DNA from: Notolepis coatsorum
Lineage: Eukaryota > Chordata > Actinopteri > Aulopiformes > Paralepididae
Length of the DNA: 64,000 bases
Direction: 5' to 3'
Assembly: GCA_963971535.1 (NCBI GenBank)
Contig: CAXASK010002195.1
Span: 70,201 to 134,200, forward strand
Shown: piece after piece, positions 58,525 to 64,000 of the stretch
Position numbering within the stretch: position 1 is the stretch's first letter
How the letters are laid out: the number at the start of each line of letters is the position of its first letter
Translations under genes and position numbers: made by a program
Notes under the pieces: model-generated
What the model was told of the DNA's origin: nothing
The model's database searches: none
The model's input: only the letters and a program-made list of their open reading frames with translations

Positions 58525-61500
58525 CTAGCAGCCTCTATACCTCTCTGTTTCAGTCCTGTTCTCATTCTAACAGCCTCTATACCCATCTGTTTCAGTCCTG
58601 TTCTCATTCTAGCAGCCTCTATACCTTTCTGTTTCAGTCCTGTTCTCATTCTAGCAGCGTCTATACATCTCTGTTTCAGTCCTGTTCTCATTCTAGCAGC
58701 CTCTATACCTCTGTTTCAGTCCTGTTCTCATCCTAGCAGCCTCTATACCTCTCTGTTTCAGTCCTGTTCTCATTCTAGCAGCCTCTATACCTCTCTGTTT
58801 CAGTCCTGTTCTCATTCTAACAGCCTCTATACCTCTGTTTCAGTCCTGTTCTCATCATAGCAGCCTCTATACCTCTCTGTTTCAGTCCTGTTCTCATTCT
58901 AGCAGCCTCTATACCTCTCTGTTTCAGTCCTGTTCTCATTCTAGCAGCCTCTAGACCTCTCTGTTTCAGTCCTGTTCTCATTCTAGCAGCCTCTATACCT
59001 TTCTGTTTCAGTCCTGTTCTCATCCTAGCAGCCTCTATACCTCTCTGTTTCAGTCCTGTTCTCATTCTAGCAGCCTCTATACCTCCTGGTTTCAGTCCTG
59101 TTCTCATTCTAGAAGCCTCTATACCTCTCTGTTTCAGTCCTGTTCTCATTCTAGCAGGCTCTATACCTCTCTGTTTCAGTCCTGTTCTCATTCTAGCAGC
59201 CTCTATACACCTCTGTTTCAGTCCTGTTCTCATTCTAGCAGCCTCTATACCTCTCTGTTTCAGTCCTGTTCTCATTCTAGCAGCCTCTCTACCTCTCTGT
59301 TTCAGTCCTGTTCTCATTCTAGCAGCCTCTATACCTCTGTCTCAGTCCTGTTCTCATTCTAGCAGCCTCTATACCTCTCTGTTTCAGTCCTGTTCTCATT
59401 CTAGCAGCCTCTATACCTTTCTGTTTCAGTCCTGTTCTCATTCTAGCAGCCTCTCTACCTCTCTGTTTCAGTCCTGTTCTCATTCTAACAGCCTCTATGC
59501 CTCTGTTTCAGTCCTGTTCTCATTCTAGCAGCCTCTACACCTCCTGGTTTCAATCCTGTTCTCATTCAAGCAGCCTCTATGCCTCTGTTTCAGTCCTGTT
59601 CTCATTCTAGCAGCCTCTATACCTCTTTGTTTCAGTCCTGTTCTCATTCTAACAGCCTATATACCTCTCTGTTTCAGTCCTGTTCTCATTCTAGCAGCCT
59701 CTATACCTTTCTGTTTCAGTCCTGTTCTCATTCTAGCAGCCTCTATACCTCTCTGTTTCAGTCCTGTTCTCATTCTAGCAGCTTCTATACCTCTGTTTCA
59801 GTCCTGTTCTCATTCTAGCAGCCTCTCTACCTGTCTGTTTCAGTCCTGTTATCATTCTAGCAGCCTCTATACCTTTCTGTTTCAGTCCTGTTCTCATTCT
59901 AGCAGCCTCTATATTTCTGTTTCAGTCCTGTTCTCATTCTAGCAGCCTATGTACCTCTGTTTCAGTCCTGTTCTCATCCTAGCAGCCTCTATACCTCTCT
60001 GTTTCTGTCCTGTTCTCATTCTAGCAGCCTCTATACCTCTCTGTTTCTGTCCTGTTCTCATTCTAGCAGCCTCTCTACCTCTCTGTTTCAGTCCTGTTCT
60101 CATTATAGCAGCCTCTATACCTCCCTGTTTCAGTCCTGTTCTCATTCTAGCAGCATCTATACCTCTCTGTTTCAGTCCTGTTCTCATTCTAGCAGCCTCT
60201 ATACCACTCTGTTTCAGTCCTGTTCTCATTCTAGCAGCCTCTATACCTCTCTGTTTCAGTCCTGTTCTCATTCTAGCAGCCTCTATACCACTCTGTTTCA
60301 GTCCTGTTCTCATTCTAGCAGCTTCTATGCCTCTGTTTCAGTCCTGTTCTCATTCTAGCAGCCTCTCTACCTGTCTGTTTCAGTCCTGTTCTCATTCTAG
60401 CAGCCTCTCTCTGTTTCAGTCCTGTTCTCATTCTAGCAGCCTATATACCTCTGTTTCAGTCCTGTTCTCATTCTAGCAGCCTTTATACCTCTCTGTTTCA
60501 GTCCTGTTCTCATTCTAACAGCCTCTATACCCATCTGTTTCAGTCCTGTTCTCATTCTAGCAGCCTCTATACCTCTCTGTTTCAGTCCTGTTCTCATTCT
60601 AGCAGCGTCTATACCTCTCTGTTTCAGTCCTGTTCTCATTTTAGCAGCCTCTATACCTCTCTGTTTCAGTCCTGTTCTCATTCTAGCAGCCTCTATGTCT
60701 CTGTTTCAGTCCTGTTCTCATTCTAGCAGCCTCTATACCTATCTGTTTCAGTCCTGTTCTCATTCTAGCAGCCTCTATACCTCTGTTTCAGTCCTGTTCT
60801 CATCCTAGCAGCCTCTATACCTCTCTGTTTCAGTCCTGTTTTCATTCTAGCAGCCTCTATACCTCTCTGTTTCAGTCCTGTTCTCATTCTAGCAGCCTCT
60901 ATACCCCTCTGTTTCAGTCCTGTTCTCATTCTAGCAGCCTCTATACCTCTGTTTCAGTCCTGTTCTCAATCTAGCAGCCTCTATACCTCTGTTTCAGTCC
61001 TGTTCTCATTCTAGCAGCCTCTATACCTCTGTTTCAGTCCTGTTCTCATTCTAGCAGCCTCTATACCTCTCTGTTTCAGTCCTGTTCTCATTCTAGCAGC
61101 CTCTATACCTCTGTTACAGTCCTGTTCTCATCATAGCAGCCTCTATACCTCTCTGTTTCAGTACTGTTCTCATTCTAGCAGCCTCTCTACCTTTCTGTTT
61201 CAGTCCTGTTCTCATTCTAGCAGCCTCTATACCTCTCTGTTTCAGTCCTGTTCTCATTCTAACAGCCTCTATACCCATCTGTTTCAGTCCTGTTCTCATT
61301 CTAGCAGCCTCTATACCTTTCTGTTTCAGTCCTGTTCTCATTCTAGCAGCGTCTATACATCTCTGTTTCAGTCCTGTTCTCATTCTAGCAGCCTCTATAC
61401 CTCTGTTTCAGTCCTGTTCTCATCCTAGCAGCCTCTATACCTCTCTGTTTCAGTCCTGTTCTCATTCTAGCAGCCTCTATACCTCTCTGTTTCAGTCCTG

Positions 61501-63920
61501 TTCTCATTCTAACAGCCTCTATACCTCTGTTTCAGTCCTGTTCTCATCATAGCAGCCTCTATACCTCTCTGTTTCAGTCCTGTTCTCATTCTAGCAGCCT
61601 CTATACCTCTCTGTTTCAGTCCTGTTCTCATTCTAGCAGCCTCTAGACCTCTCTGTTTCAGTCCTGTTCTCATTCTAGCAGCCTCTATACCTTTCTGTTT
61701 CAGTCCTGTTCTCATCCTAGCAGCCTCTATACCTCTCTGTTTCAGTCCTGTTCTCATTCTAGCAGCCTCTATACCTCCTGGTTTCAGTCCTGTTCTCATT
61801 CTAGAAGCCTCTATACCTCTCTGTTTCAGTCCTGTTCTCATTCTAGCAGGCTCTATACCTCTCTGTTTCAGTCCTGTTCTCATTCTAGCAGCCTCTATAC
61901 ACCTCTGTTTCAGTCCTGTTCTCATTCTAGCAGCCTCTATACCTCTCTGTTTCAGTCCTGTTCTCATTCTAGCAGCCTCTCTACCTCTCTGTTTCAGTCC
62001 TGTTCTCATTCTAGCAGCCTCTATACCTCTGTCTCAGTCCTGTTCTCATTCTAGCAGCCTCTATACCTCTCTGTTTCAGTCCTGTTCTCATTCTAGCAGC
62101 CTCTATACCTTTCTGTTTCAGTCCTGTTCTCATTCTAGCAGCCTCTCTACCTCTCTGTTTCAGTCCTGTTCTCATTCTAACAGCCTCTATGCCTCTGTTT
62201 CAGTCCTGTTCTCATTCTAGCAGCCTCTACACCTCCTGGTTTCAATCCTGTTCTCATTCAAGCAGCCTCTATGCCTCTGTTTCAGTCCTGTTCTCATTCT
62301 AGCAGCCTCTATACCTCTTTGTTTCAGTCCTGTTCTCATTCTAACAGCCTATATACCTCTCTGTTTCAGTCCTGTTCTCATTCTAGCAGCCTCTATACCT
62401 TTCTGTTTCAGTCCTGTTCTCATTCTAGCAGCCTCTATACCTCTCTGTTTCAGTCCTGTTCTCATTCTAGCAGCTTCTATACCTCTGTTTCAGTCCTGTT
62501 CTCATTCTAGCAGCCTCTCTACCTGTCTGTTTCAGTCCTGTTATCATTCTAGCAGCCTCTATACCTTTCTGTTTCAGTCCTGTTCTCATTCTAGCAGCCT
62601 CTATATTTCTGTTTCAGTCCTGTTCTCATTCTAGCAGCCTATGTACCTCTGTTTCAGTCCTGTTCTCATCCTAGCAGCCTCTATACCTCTCTGTTTCTGT
62701 CCTGTTCTCATTCTAGCAGCCTCTATACCTCTCTGTTTCTGTCCTGTTCTCATTCTAGCAGCCTCTCTACCTCTCTGTTTCAGTCCTGTTCTCATTATAG
62801 CAGCCTCTATACCTCCCTGTTTCAGTCCTGTTCTCATTCTAGCAGCATCTATACCTCTCTGTTTCAGTCCTGTTCTCATTCTAGCAGCCTCTATACCACT
62901 CTGTTTCAGTCCTGTTCTCATTCTAGCAGCCTCTATACCTCTCTGTTTCAGTCCTGTTCTCATTCTAGCAGCCTCTATACCACTCTGTTTCAGTCCTGTT
63001 CTCATTCTAGCAGCTTCTATGCCTCTGTTTCAGTCCTGTTCTCATTCTAGCAGCCTCTCTACCTGTCTGTTTCAGTCCTGTTCTCATTCTAGCAGCCTCT
63101 CTCTGTTTCAGTCCTGTTCTCATTCTAGCAGCCTATATACCTCTGTTTCAGTCCTGTTCTCATTCTAGCAGCCTTTATACCTCTCTGTTTCAGTCCTGTT
63201 CTCATTCTAACAGCCTCTATACCCATCTGTTTCAGTCCTGTTCTCATTCTAGCAGCCTCTATACCTCTCTGTTTCAGTCCTGTTCTCATTCTAGCAGCGT
63301 CTATACCTCTCTGTTTCAGTCCTGTTCTCATTTTAGCAGCCTCTATACCTCTCTGTTTCAGTCCTGTTCTCATTCTAGCAGCCTCTATGTCTCTGTTTCA
63401 GTCCTGTTCTCATTCTAGCAGCCTCTATACCTATCTGTTTCAGTCCTGTTCTCATTCTAGCAGCCTCTATACCTCTGTTTCAGTCCTGTTCTCATCCTAG
63501 CAGCCTCTATACCTCTCTGTTTCAGTCCTGTTTTCATTCTAGCAGCCTCTATACCTCTCTGTTTCAGTCCTGTTCTCATTCTAGCAGCCTCTATACCCCT
63601 CTGTTTCAGTCCTGTTCTCATTCTAGCAGCCTCTATACCTCTGTTTCAGTCCTGTTCTCAATCTAGCAGCCTCTATACCTCTGTTTCAGTCCTGTTCTCA
63701 TTCTAGCAGCCTCTATACCTCTGTTTCAGTCCTGTTCTCATTCTAGCAGCCTCTATACCTCTCTGTTTCAGTCCTGTTCTCATTCTAGCAGCCTCTATAC
63801 CTCTGTTACAGTCCTGTTCTCATCATAGCAGCCTCTATACCTCTCTGTTTCAGTACTGTTCTCATTCTAGCAGCCTCTCTACCTTTCTGTTTCAGTCCTG
63901 TTCTCATTCTAGCAGCCTCT
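58525..63920 (+). repeat. 2,692-bp tandem block duplication within the satellite
   Basis: Blocks 58525-61216 and 61217-63908 match at a constant offset of 2,692, and homology continues to about 63920. Identical translations at 58817/61509, 59579/62271, 59939/62631 and 60433/63125 confirm this, as do rare units such as CTCTAGACC, CTATGTACC, CTCTATGTCTC and TTTTCATTC. This is the largest clean tandem copy in the window. Confidence 0.9.
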
Positions 63921-64000
63921 CTACCTCTCTGTTTCAGTCCTGTTCTCATTCTAACAGCCTCTATGCCTCTGTTTCAGTCCTGTTCTCATTCTAGCAGCCT

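Larger units (their letters stand above)
22125..64000 (+). repeat. 42-bp satellite array, right part (LINE to window end)
   Basis: This 41.9-kb stretch is unbroken satellite and continues past the window. Unit lengths of 42, 40, 38 (TATACCTGTTTCAG, often followed by TCATG) and 36 bp (AGCAGCCTCTCTCTGTTTCAG-like) differ in steps of two bases or more in the pyrimidine tract. Marker variants recur in fixed order: CATCATAGC, GTTACAGTCC, GTACTGTTC, CTCAGTTTCAG, ACCCATCTG, CAGCGTCTATACC, CATTTATACC, CCCATCTTAGC. This shows that multi-unit blocks, not single units, have been copied. Apparent frames typically end in ...KQRYRGC where a 40-bp unit shifts the phase. Confidence 0.97.

Noticed and set aside
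15794-64000. Dozens of open frames of the types MRTGLKQRGIEAAR (minus) and LFQSCSHSSSLYTS or LCFSPVLILAAS (plus)
   Set aside because: A stop-free 42-base unit gives open frames in several phases automatically. They end wherever a 40-bp unit changes the phase. No start context, domain or codon bias supports coding.
15794-64000. CRISPR-like regular repeat
   Set aside because: The units are contiguous with no unique spacers, the context is eukaryotic, and no cas-like gene is present.
15794-64000. CENP-B box or telomere repeat within the satellite
   Set aside because: The unit has no CpG and cannot contain the CpG-bearing CENP-B core. No TTAGGG run occurs.

Overview
The window reads as non-coding, transposon- and satellite-rich nuclear DNA from a ray-finned fish. 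The evidence is nested hAT-type elements with intact 8-bp target duplications, an L2/CR1-group LINE in two copies, a Ty3/gypsy pol remnant close to teleost CsRn1/Barthez-type elements, and very large tandem arrays. I found no host protein-coding gene, tRNA or rRNA that I can support.

Layout. 1-2112 is a non-autonomous hAT element that carries a second hAT element inside it. 2113-2924 is a CpG-rich stretch with three CCAAT-bearing 55-bp repeats, then AT-rich DNA. 2925-5497 is a 5'-truncated LINE 3' end on the + strand. A piece of its reading frame has expanded into a 1.2-kb minisatellite, and an 0.9-kb DNA transposon interrupts it further on. 5498-8553 is an unidentified non-coding block broken by a third hAT element. 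8554-11200 holds two minisatellites that touch each other (34/46-bp units, then 10-bp units). 11201-13009 holds a LINE tail, a microsatellite, a 130-bp inverted repeat and a possible LTR. 13010-15476 is a minus-strand Ty3/gypsy pol pseudogene. 15521-15745 is a small 30-bp repeat array.

15794-64000 is one very large satellite with a 42-bp unit (36-, 38- and 40-bp variants occur) and roughly 1,080 units. It runs off the right edge of the window and is interrupted once, at 18957-22124, by a 3.2-kb L2-like LINE on the minus strand. The array contains tandem block duplications of 700, 746, 866, 904, about 2,114 and 2,692 bp, and a long-range repeat at an offset of about 9.9 kb.

Points most worth a second look: the LINE-derived minisatellite, with a visible CGCACAA microhomology that explains its birth; the LINE inserted into the satellite without loss of phase, so that its reading frame now starts in satellite DNA; and the 3'-splice-site-like sequence carried by nearly every satellite unit. 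I see no clearly new enzymatic or defence system. The many open frames inside the arrays are explained by unit lengths divisible by three.
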